Assembly: GCA_902765215.1 (NCBI GenBank)
Contig: CACWZA010000012.1
Span: 1 to 64,000 of the forward strand
DNA length: 64,000 bases
Reading direction: 5' to 3'
Source of the DNA: an uncultured bacterium
GTDB lineage: Bacteria; Cyanobacteriota; Vampirovibrionia; Gastranaerophilales; Gastranaerophilaceae
Numbering within the stretch: the first letter of the stretch is position 1; every line of letters begins with the position of its first letter. The notes under the pieces are model-generated. The model worked only from the letters and a program-made list of their open reading frames with translations. It did no database searches and was not told the origin of the DNA. Of this stretch, positions 1 to 6,891 are shown piece after piece. A program made the translations under genes and the position numbers.

Positions 1-82
1 GATTACGGAGAGTCAGGTCGGAGAGTTTCTTTCGGTACCATTTCTTTGCGGTCAAAGAAATGGTACATCAAACCCATAATCG
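1..82 (-). repeat. Dispersed repeat R1, copy 1 (cut by window edge)
   Basis: Read on the minus strand, this stretch matches 19221-19302 almost base for base, with a few substitutions. It contains an inner hairpin built from ATTTCTTTG and CAAAGAAA and ends in the same TCTCCGTAATC block. The copy touches the window edge, so the true repeat may extend further upstream. It lies just downstream of the activase gene and could act as a 3' RNA structure. No coding capacity is supported. Confidence 0.8.
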
Positions 83-142
83 TTGGTTGTAGACTTACCC
101 CTATTTTTAAAGACAACGAAGTTGTCTGGTAAAAAAAATATT

Positions 143-1156
143 TTAATTAATATCCCATCTTCCGCAGGTTCCGCCCCAACGAGCGATAATGTTACCCTGA
201 ATATCTTTGATGTTTTCAACATGTTGAGGGCCTTCATATCCTTCAACAATTGTGATAACTTCGCAGTTATTCGAGCAGCCGTTGCATTGACAGGTTATTG
301 ACTGGAAGTTCATATTACCGACATTCCAGCCCTTGAAGGTTGTTTCACTTTCTGTATACTGGTGGTTTTCCATAGCAAGAAGTGCTGCCCCTATTGCACC
401 CATAGTCTGGTGGTGATCGGGAACAACTATTTTTGTTTCTAAAGCTTCTTCAAATGCTTTAACCATACCTGTATTTGTTGCAACACCACCCTGGAAAGAT
501 ACGGTTGGTAAAAGTTCTTTCCCTAATGCGAGGTTGCTTAAATAGTTTCTTACCAATGCCTGACAAAGTCCGTATAACAAATCTTCCACAGGATAACCTA
601 ACTGTTGTTTGTGGATAAGGTCAGACTCTGCAAATACACCGCAGCGGCCTGCAATGCGTGCAGGGTTTTCTGATTTAAGTGCGGTTTCACCAAAAATTTC
701 AATAGGAACATTTAATCGTTGCGCCTGATGGTCCAAGAAACTTCCTGTACCTGCGGCACATACGGTATTCATCGCAAAATCGGTTACAATACCATCTCTC
801 AGGATAATAATTTTACTGTCTTGTCCGCCGATTTCGAGAATTGTTTGTACTCCCGGAATATTTGTTGCAGCGGCAACAGCGTGAGCCGTAATTTCGTTCT
901 TAACTATATCAGCACCGACAAGTGCTCCTGCAAGGTTTCTTCCTGAACCTGTTGTACCAACCCCTTTGATATCGTATTCACGGTTGGCAGCATTTGCCTG
1001 TTCGATAATTTTGTTTAAACCTGTTTGTACAGCCAAAACAGGCTTACCTGCCGTTTTGAGCATGTATGAATCTATATATTTTCCGTGTTCATCAACTACT
1101 GCTAATTTAGTTGTAACGGAGCCAACATCAATTCCTAAATATGAAGTTATAGCCAT
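143..1156 (-). CDS. 2-hydroxyacyl-CoA dehydratase activase-like ATPase (BadF/BadG/BcrA/BcrD family)
   Basis: Members of this ASKHA-fold family use ATP to drive an electron from a [4Fe-4S] cluster into a partner dehydratase or reductase. The N-terminal phosphate loop is GIDVGSVTTK (residues 8-17), followed by GTTGSGRN (68-74) and EIGGQDSK (109-115). Cys133 and Cys172 lie 39 residues apart, the spacing of the cluster-binding cysteines in HgdC. At 337 aa it has the single activase domain plus a C-terminal Cys-rich tail (CQCNGCSNNC) that in long homologues leads into a DUF2229 region; here it stops after about 50 residues. GAGGT precedes the ATG. No partner dehydratase lies in the window, so its substrate is unknown. 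Confidence 0.85.
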   Translation of the reverse strand: MAITSYLGIDVGSVTTKLAVVDEHGKYIDSYMLKTAGKPVLAVQTGLNKIIEQANAANREYDIKGVGTTGSGRNLAGALVGADIVKNEITAHAVAAATNIPGVQTILEIGGQDSKIIILRDGIVTDFAMNTVCAAGTGSFLDHQAQRLNVPIEIFGETALKSENPARIAGRCGVFAESDLIHKQQLGYPVEDLLYGLCQALVRNYLSNLALGKELLPTVSFQGGVATNTGMVKAFEEALETKIVVPDHHQTMGAIGAALLAMENHQYTESETTFKGWNVGNMNFQSITCQCNGCSNNCEVITIVEGYEGPQHVENIKDIQGNIIARWGGTCGRWDIN

Positions 1157-1281
1157 TAATATACCTCGTCTTCCATCTCTTTATATAATGGTAACATAAA
1201 GATAAATAATTGTTTATTAGGGTAAATATATAAAACATTCCTCTTCCGCAAAAAGGTTACTATTTTTTATTTACCTCAAAT

Positions 1282-1308
1282 AAAAAGCCCCTGAAGATAT
1301 CAAGGGGC
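1282..1308 (-). terminator. Rho-independent terminator
   Basis: The stem pairs GCCCCTT with CAGGGGC around a short loop and is followed on the minus strand by TTTTTATTT. It lies about 85 nt downstream of the stop of the Gln-rich gene at 1392-1922 and would end its transcript. Confidence 0.75.
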
Positions 1309-1391
1309 GATAGATAAAGGTTTTTTAGCAATATAAAATTGCAATTTAGTTTTAGTATTTTAGTTTATTAAGGTTTTAATTCACAAATTTT

Positions 1392-1922
1392 CTAACTCAC
1401 TGCCTCAAACTTTTGTCCCTGCTGAGAGTTTTGAGAAGGTGTTTGTGCAGTAGCGGGAGTTGTCCCGAAAGTTTGTTGTGCGAAAATATCACCTTCTGCG
1501 AAGCTTGTATTGGAATACATATATGGCATACTGTTATTGTTTGAAAACAGTGAAGCGATTTGATTAGCCATCATGTAATCCTGAATAGTCGGTGCACCAT
1601 AAGTCTGTTGAGGAACTGCCGTTGTTGTGGCTTGAGCCTGTACAGCCGGTGCCGTTTGCGGGGTAACCGCTGCCTGACTTTGATTGATTAATCCCAAATA
1701 TTCCTGGAATAATTGTGACTCAAATGTTCCTGAGCCTATAGGTGCTGCACTTTGTTGTGCTGTTTGTACACTTGGTGCTGATTGCGGAACCTGGGTTTGC
1801 GGATAAATGCTTGTTCCAAATGCCTGAGAGCCGAAGAAATCTTGTGATGCTCCTGTTCCGCCTAAAAAATTCACATTTGTTGCTTGTGTGTTCACTGCTG
1901 ATGCAGGTGTAATTGCTGCCAT
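1392..1922 (-). CDS. Gln/Ala/Thr-rich low-complexity protein, unknown function
   Basis: This 176-residue protein is dominated by Gln, Ala, Thr and Pro, with little predicted globular structure and no signal peptide. Near the N-terminus it has VNFLGGTG (residues 17-24), resembling the Asn-Phe-x-Gly signature seen in several other proteins here. It is a single gene with its own terminator at 1282-1308, divergent from the gene at 2150. The sequence just before its start, AGGTATTTTT-ATG, is identical to that before the gene at 42206-42898, and both genes have TTATCATGGT further upstream. I do not recognise a family. Confidence 0.6.
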   Translation of the reverse strand: MAAITPASAVNTQATNVNFLGGTGASQDFFGSQAFGTSIYPQTQVPQSAPSVQTAQQSAAPIGSGTFESQLFQEYLGLINQSQAAVTPQTAPAVQAQATTTAVPQQTYGAPTIQDYMMANQIASLFSNNNSMPYMYSNTSFAEGDIFAQQTFGTTPATAQTPSQNSQQGQKFEAVS

Positions 1923-1954
1923 AAAAATACCTAACCTAAAACTAATAAACTAAC

Positions 1955-1972
1955 CTTACATTTATATAAAGT
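1955..1972. repeat. 18-bp intergenic repeat CTTACATTTATATAAAGT, copy 1
   Basis: An exact copy lies at 44457-44474, and a diverged one at about 42076-42092. Here it falls in the 5' region of the Gln-rich gene; the other two lie just 3' of minus-strand genes. Its function is unknown. Confidence 0.6.
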
Positions 1973-2010
1973 TTCTCAAACCATGATAATTGCCCGCTCT
2001 TGGGTAATTG

Positions 2011-2028
2011 TTAAGTTTTGTAACAAAA
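2011..2028 (+). promoter_or_regulatory. Palindromic site TTAAnTTTTGTAACAAAA, copy 1
   Basis: The core TTTTGTAACAAAA is an inverted repeat around a central A, preceded by TTAAG. The same 18-mer pattern occurs at 33143-33160 and, inverted, at 49474-49491, always between genes. This copy sits between divergent genes starting at 1922 and 2150. It looks like an operator; the binding protein is unknown. Confidence 0.45.
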
Positions 2029-2149
2029 CCGATTTTAATTGTAAAAAATACGTTACAAAAATCAAAATTTCTGGTACATGTTATATGTGTAGAGAATGAA
2101 TTTCCGTTTATCCTATATCACATGAAGAGTACTACAGAAGGTTTAAAAA

Positions 2150-2593
2150 ATGGTTTCGGCAATCAATTCGGTTAATCAATACCCCATAGACAGAGAGTCG
2201 CTTGAAGTTATGCGCAGACTTCAGTCATTAGGTGTTGTGCCAAGCGGAAATCTGATGTTAGACAGACAACGCTTGCAAACCGCTGAATTGCAAAAGAAAC
2301 AGATTACACTGGCTGCTAATTCTGAGGTGAATTTGACAAAGTTAGAAGGAACGGGTAATGATTTTTCTTCAACTATCAATTTCCTACAAAACAGTCAGCC
2401 AACGAGTATCAAGGGTACCGAACAAAACAATAAAATCGGTTTGATTCGAAGTGCGAACCACGATATGTCTGCAGGGAACGGAGTCGTTCCGTTTGCGGAT
2501 AATTCGGCCGGTAAAAAAGACATGCAGTACAGAATGATTGGAGCTGAACAGCTCGCTGAGTTGAATAAACTCAAACTGGGTCTTATCGCATAG
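2150..2593 (+). CDS. Hypothetical protein upstream of the flagellar cluster
   Basis: This 147-aa protein has no transmembrane segment or signal peptide that I can see. The first 60 residues are helical and charged (RESLEVMRRLQSLG, DRQRLQTAELQKK); the rest is Ser/Asn-rich and probably flexible, with a short C-terminal helix (AEQLAELNKLKLG). It starts with ATG at 2150 after AAGGTTTAAAAA. A terminator at 2617-2649 separates it from fliE, so it is not co-transcribed with the flagellar genes, though an accessory flagellar role is possible from position. No family recognised. Confidence 0.6.
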   Translation: MVSAINSVNQYPIDRESLEVMRRLQSLGVVPSGNLMLDRQRLQTAELQKKQITLAANSEVNLTKLEGTGNDFSSTINFLQNSQPTSIKGTEQNNKIGLIRSANHDMSAGNGVVPFADNSAGKKDMQYRMIGAEQLAELNKLKLGLIA

Positions 2594-2616
2594 AATTTAT
2601 AAACAACGAAATGAAT

Positions 2617-2649
2617 AACGGGTGTCGGAAGATGCCCGTTTTGTTTTTG
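2617..2649 (+). terminator. Rho-independent terminator
   Basis: AACGGG pairs with CCCGTT around a 12-nt interior that includes further pairing, followed by TTGTTTTTG. It ends the transcript of the gene at 2150-2593. Confidence 0.75.
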
Positions 2650-2858
2650 TGGGGGAAAATATCATGTTATTTTTCGTTGACTTTTTAAAAATAATCATTA
2701 AGACATGAGCAAACATCTGATAGTGTCGTAGTAAACAGGGTGGATATGAAATATAACTAAAGCAAATGGAGGATATTTCCTCAAAGTAATTAAAGGTTCA
2801 TTCTGTTTATGACGAAAGTCAAAGCAAAGGTGTAAATAAAAAGAAAAAAGGTGTACAA

Positions 2859-3215
2859 ATGTCAACAAACGGTTTTGCAGCAGGGTTTTACCCGCATTAT
2901 GATTTGAAGCAGAGAATTCAGCATACCAAGTTAGATACGGGTATTGTCGGAATGTATCCTGCAAGAATGGAACGTATTGAAGAACGTCCCGTAGGTGATT
3001 TTAAAGGCGTGCTTTCAGGGTTGGTAGAGCATTTTAACAAAGAGTTGAATGCGCCTGATAACCTGATGAAAGATGTTATGACAGGTAATGAAGATGTCGA
3101 TATTCATGATGTTATGACAGCAATGGCTAAAGCTGAAATTAATGTTAACGTTGCGACTACCGTTGTCGGTAAAATCATTCAAACATACGATAAAATAATG
3201 CAGATACAGGTATAA
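2859..3215 (+). CDS. fliE: Flagellar hook-basal body protein FliE
   Basis: FliE joins the MS ring to the proximal rod of the flagellar basal body. The C-terminal 60 residues carry the family pattern: VDIHDVMTAMAKAEINVNV, then VVGKIIQTYDKIMQIQV to the end, matching the conserved helix that closes FliE proteins. At 118 aa it is of usual length with a slightly long N-terminus. AAAAAGGTG precedes the ATG. It heads the run fliE-fliF; flgB and flgC, often found just upstream of fliE, are not in the window. Confidence 0.85.
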   Translation: MSTNGFAAGFYPHYDLKQRIQHTKLDTGIVGMYPARMERIEERPVGDFKGVLSGLVEHFNKELNAPDNLMKDVMTGNEDVDIHDVMTAMAKAEINVNVATTVVGKIIQTYDKIMQIQV

Positions 3216-3264
3216 TATAGTATTACCACAATTGTGTATAAAACTGGACTAGGGTGTAAAAAAT

Positions 3265-4911
3265 ATGGATTTCAAAGAATTACTAAACAATAAAAACTTT
3301 TTAATAGGTGCACTGGCCGTAGGTGTCCTTATATTTGCTCTGTTAATAACAGTTGCAATCGTAACATCTGTGAGTGCAAACAAAGGCGGCGGTCAGGTCG
3401 TTAAAGAAAAGGTTATTAAAACTCCTCTTGATTTATTAACAACAGATAACCTTGGTAAGGCGATTGAAATTCAGGCACTTCTTGCAAGAGAAGGTATTAC
3501 TGTTGAAAGAAGAGTAGACGGTACAAAATCTACACTTTTCTTACCAAAATATACACAATCTCAAAGAGACAGAGCACTTTTAGCAATCGTAAAAAGCGGT
3601 CTTATGGATCAAAATGTAGGACTTGAAATGTTTGATAAAGGTGACTTTACCTCTACAAAAGAAGATAAAAAGATTCGTTTAGTGAGAGCAATCGATGGTG
3701 AGTTAGCAAGACTTATCAGAAAAATTCCGCCTATCCAAAACGCATCTGTTTTCATATCTATTCCGGAACAAACAATGTTCTCATCTCAACAAAAACCTGT
3801 TACGGCAACAGTTCAGATTGATATGCCGAGCGGGGATAAGTTAGATGCCTTCAAAGTTAAAGCAATTACAAACCTGCTTATCGGTTCTGTTTCAGGGTTA
3901 ACATCAGAAAATGTTGCCATAACCGATACTAACGGTAATGTTTATAACAGCATTATGTCACCGACAGATGAGCAGGAAGAAAGAATGCGTGAACAAGATA
4001 AGTACATGCAGCAAAAGGTTAACGTTCAGTTAGACAGACTTGTAGGTAAAGGTAACTATACTGCAACAGTATCTACTTTCCTGAAACAAGCTCCTACAGA
4101 AAAATTCACAACTTGGTATGATCCTAATACCAAAACTGCAATGAGCGAACAAACCTTCCACGAAGGATTGGGTGACCAAACTGCTGACAGCAACAGAAAC
4201 ACTAACGCTGTATCAGTATATCTTCCAAACGGTTTACCCGGAGGTGGTGCTGATTCTTCTCAAAACAGAAACTATTCAAGAACCGCAAAAGAAGTTCAGT
4301 ATGGTGTTTCAAAAATACAAACTAACGAATATGCAAATTCAGGAACAATTGAAGATATTTCAATCGCTGTAACCTTAGATAAAGCAGCATTACCTCCTGA
4401 TATTTCAATAGAAGAATTAAAAGAATTAGTTGCTCGTGCAGCATCTCCAAAATGTAGAGCAGAAAATGTATCAATAGCGTTCAACGATTCAAATGATCCG
4501 TATCTCGCATCAGATAACCCTGAAAAGTTACCAAAACCTGAAGAAACAGGTAACCCATGGTGGTTAGCGGTAGCACTCGTAGGCTTGAGTTTGATTATCG
4601 GTCACAGATTCGTAGTAAAACGTTTAGCGAAGATGAGAGAACTCCACGACGACGAAATGGAACTCTTAAGAGAAAAAGCAATGATGCAGGAACGTCAGCT
4701 CCAGGATGTAAGCAGACAGGCAGCAGAGTTGATGAGTCAGCAGGATCAAATGCAGCAAAATCTCATCGAAGAAATTCAGGCAAGAGGCATCGGTATGCAG
4801 GGTGTAGACATTTCACCTCTCAGAGATGCACTGGCAGACCTCAAGGAAGAATTCGAAATGATGGAAGAAGAAGAGGGTGCCGAAAAGATGAAGAGCTGGA
4901 TAGAACAATAA
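3265..4911 (+). CDS. fliF: Flagellar MS-ring protein FliF
   Basis: FliF forms the inner-membrane MS ring that houses the type III export gate and carries the rotor. The 548-aa protein has the two expected membrane helices (about residues 12-34 and 431-451), with a periplasmic ring-building region between them: the EIQALLAREGI motif and the VSIFIPE-type segment ASVFISIPEQ. The C-terminal cytoplasmic tail is acidic and methionine-rich (EEFEMMEEEEG), the part that binds FliG_N in characterised systems. It follows fliE by 49 nt. A hairpin with a T-run at 4912-4934 lies directly after the stop and may reduce read-through into the next gene. Confidence 0.93.
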   Translation: MDFKELLNNKNFLIGALAVGVLIFALLITVAIVTSVSANKGGGQVVKEKVIKTPLDLLTTDNLGKAIEIQALLAREGITVERRVDGTKSTLFLPKYTQSQRDRALLAIVKSGLMDQNVGLEMFDKGDFTSTKEDKKIRLVRAIDGELARLIRKIPPIQNASVFISIPEQTMFSSQQKPVTATVQIDMPSGDKLDAFKVKAITNLLIGSVSGLTSENVAITDTNGNVYNSIMSPTDEQEERMREQDKYMQQKVNVQLDRLVGKGNYTATVSTFLKQAPTEKFTTWYDPNTKTAMSEQTFHEGLGDQTADSNRNTNAVSVYLPNGLPGGGADSSQNRNYSRTAKEVQYGVSKIQTNEYANSGTIEDISIAVTLDKAALPPDISIEELKELVARAASPKCRAENVSIAFNDSNDPYLASDNPEKLPKPEETGNPWWLAVALVGLSLIIGHRFVVKRLAKMRELHDDEMELLREKAMMQERQLQDVSRQAAELMSQQDQMQQNLIEEIQARGIGMQGVDISPLRDALADLKEEFEMMEEEEGAEKMKSWIEQ

Positions 4912-4934
4912 GGGGTAATCTTATACCCCTTTTT
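4912..4934 (+). terminator. Intra-cluster terminator or attenuator
   Basis: GGGGTA and TACCCC form a six-base stem with a short loop, followed by TTTTT. It starts immediately after the fliF stop codon, before the fliG-position gene, so it probably sets relative expression rather than fully ending transcription. Confidence 0.55.
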
Positions 4935-4984
4935 GCATAAAATATTTTCTTGCAAAAATTTAGGAAAAGGAACATAATATAGCT

Positions 4985-6070
4985 ATGGCGATAGAAGGAT
5001 TTGATTATAAAGAGTTTGCAGAGATGATGTCATCACAGGCGGGAGAACTTGTTCCGCCCAATTTTAATGACATGCAGAAAGAGTATGTTGTAAAAACTCT
5101 GACAAACTTTACTCTCTTAGCAGGGGAAGCAATCTCAAACGATCCTAAACTTAATTTTAATGCGGATCAGGCTGTATTTGTTACCCAAATTATTGCGGAA
5201 TGGTCATTCCACAAATCAATCGACCTTGTTCATTCGGGAATTATGCCGGAACATTGGGACGGGGTTATGCAAAAGATTGCATTTACAATCTTTGAGATTG
5301 CAAAACAGGCTATCCAAAAAAATATTCCGCAGGATAAAACTTTGCAGTTGATTGAGCACCATGTAGACAAGACCTACAAAGATGCGATTGACGATTTGGA
5401 AAAACGCGGAATTATTTCAAGCGAAATTTCACAACAGGCAGCAAGCCAGTCTAATATTGACGATATGGCAAGACAGGTTCAGGAACAGGAAGCTGCTGCA
5501 CAAGCTCAGGCTCAGGCACAAGCACAGGCACAAGCCCCGGCTCAACCTGCTGCTCAGCCTCAGGAAGGTGAAGCTGCTCCACCGCCTGCTCCGGCTCCGT
5601 CACCTGTTTCAGGCGACAGACCGATGAAGATGAAGGCAATTGCTATGGTACTTAAGCTGCTTGATAAAAAGCGTTCTGAAGAAGTGCTTGCTCAGTTCTC
5701 TGAAGATGTTGCAAACGAATTAAGAAAATTAGCAAAAACTCCTCGTCTTGAAGAACAGGTTGATTTGCGTGTTGCTAAACAATGTCTTGAAGATTTGAAA
5801 GTTATTTTACCTAAGAAGAAAAAATTATCACAGGATAATATGGTCAGAGAAATGGACAAAATCTTTAACAAACACGACATGGAAACTGTCGAACAGATTG
5901 TTAAATCAGAACGACCGTTTGTAAAAAGATTTGTATCACAATCATACGAAGGTGACTACTATCAGGGTGTTCCGCTGAGAGTTGCCAAGATTCTTGTTAA
6001 CTATGTTCAGGAAAATCTAAAACAAAATGCTGAACAGGAAGCTCCGAAAGAAGAAAAACCACAAGAATAA
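4985..6070 (+). CDS. Divergent rotor-switch protein in the fliG position
   Basis: FliG couples the MS ring to the stator, and this gene occupies the place fliG normally has (fliF-fliG-fliH), but the 361-aa product is unusual. Residues 1-150 form an unfamiliar helical domain. Residues 167-205 are an Ala/Gln/Pro-rich linker. Only the C-terminal 150 residues have a FliG-like flavour: AIAMVLKLLDKKRSEEVLAQF resembles the FliG repeat in which short hydrophobic helices precede an Asp/Glu-rich turn. I do not see the FliG_M EHPQ motif or the charged C-terminal torque helix. It may be a remodelled FliG or a different FliF-binding protein; a canonical fliG may exist elsewhere. Confidence 0.45.
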   Translation: MAIEGFDYKEFAEMMSSQAGELVPPNFNDMQKEYVVKTLTNFTLLAGEAISNDPKLNFNADQAVFVTQIIAEWSFHKSIDLVHSGIMPEHWDGVMQKIAFTIFEIAKQAIQKNIPQDKTLQLIEHHVDKTYKDAIDDLEKRGIISSEISQQAASQSNIDDMARQVQEQEAAAQAQAQAQAQAQAPAQPAAQPQEGEAAPPPAPAPSPVSGDRPMKMKAIAMVLKLLDKKRSEEVLAQFSEDVANELRKLAKTPRLEEQVDLRVAKQCLEDLKVILPKKKKLSQDNMVREMDKIFNKHDMETVEQIVKSERPFVKRFVSQSYEGDYYQGVPLRVAKILVNYVQENLKQNAEQEAPKEEKPQE

Positions 6071-6137
6071 TTATTTTAACTGACTTTCTTTATTATTTGA
6101 AAAATTGTAAATAAGTGCCTAATTGTAAGAATTAGTG

Positions 6138-6143
6138 TATAAT
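6138..6143 (+). promoter_or_regulatory. -10 element of a leaderless fliH promoter
   Basis: TATAAT is followed by seven bases and then the fliH ATG at 6151, so transcription would begin at or next to the start codon. No Shine-Dalgarno sequence lies between. It implies fliH-flhA have their own promoter besides any read-through from fliF. Confidence 0.55.
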
Positions 6144-6150
6144 ATCTAGT

Positions 6151-6891
6151 ATGATTATTAAAAAGAAAGCTAAGAATAAAACTCCTGAGGAGATAGCGAT
6201 TCAGGAAGCGGAAAAAGAAGCGAAGAGAATTGCTGAGGAGGAAGAGCGTAAACGCGAGGAAATGCTGAAACAAAAAGAAGAAGATGTAAACATCTTCGAT
6301 GTTGACAGCATTGATTTTTCGCAACGTCAGGAACGCAGAACAGGAAACAGAAGAAGGGGTTACCGTCGTATAGACGACAGAAATCTTGTTTCCCGTGCTC
6401 AGGAAGAAGCGCTTCAGATTAAGCAAAGTGCTTATCAGGAAGGGTATAATGCGGGGCTTCAGCAGGCTCAGGCTGATATGGAGAATTTCAGAAATTCTTT
6501 GGCGGCTTTTATGGGCGCAGAAGATAAAGTTTTCAATGAAGTTGCTCCGAATATTCTCAGTATAGCAATGGAAATTGCTCAAAAAATTATTAAAACAGAG
6601 GTAAAAACAGATCCGCAAATAGTTTTGGAAACGGTTTTAGACATATTAAAAACATTATCCAAAAACGAACCGAGGATAGTTTTAAGAATAAATCCGTTAC
6701 AGGTGCAATATATGAAAGACACTCTGCCTGAACAGGTAAGGTTATTAGGTATGGAAGCAAAATTGTCGATACTTTCAGACGAAGGTATAACAGAGGGCGG
6801 GTGTATCGTTGAAACTAATAACGGGCTTGTAGATGCAAGTATTGAGGCACAACTTGAAATAGTTCAAAATGCACTTAGGAGTATGGAATAG
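6151..6891 (+). CDS. fliH: Flagellar export regulator FliH
   Basis: FliH binds and regulates the FliI ATPase and delivers substrates to the flagellar type III gate. The 246-aa protein begins with a highly charged coiled-coil segment (residues 10-50, Glu/Lys/Arg-rich), then carries a QSAYQEGYNAGLQQAQ stretch typical of FliH, where YxxGxxxGxxxA heptads pack helices. The C-terminal V-ATPase subunit E-like domain contains IAMEIAQKIIKTEV and RINPLQVQYMKD. It lacks an upstream ribosome site and seems leaderless. Its stop overlaps the flhA start by one base. fliI does not follow, so the ATPase must be encoded elsewhere. Confidence 0.85.
   Translation: MIIKKKAKNKTPEEIAIQEAEKEAKRIAEEEERKREEMLKQKEEDVNIFDVDSIDFSQRQERRTGNRRRGYRRIDDRNLVSRAQEEALQIKQSAYQEGYNAGLQQAQADMENFRNSLAAFMGAEDKVFNEVAPNILSIAMEIAQKIIKTEVKTDPQIVLETVLDILKTLSKNEPRIVLRINPLQVQYMKDTLPEQVRLLGMEAKLSILSDEGITEGGCIVETNNGLVDASIEAQLEIVQNALRSME

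Noticed and set aside
1967-1985. TAAAGTTT and ATGATAA resembling a flagellar sigma-28 promoter upstream of the gene at 2150
   Set aside because: The spacing between the two boxes is about seven bases, too short for sigma-28, and the motif belongs to the 18-bp repeat seen in unrelated places.
2083-2100. TGGTAC-N5-like sequence resembling a sigma-54 promoter
   Set aside because: The second box lacks the GC dinucleotide at the required distance.
5382-5627. Arg/Leu-rich frames on both strands within the fliG-position gene
   Set aside because: They are by-products of the Ala/Gln/Pro-coding repeats of the real gene in other frames.
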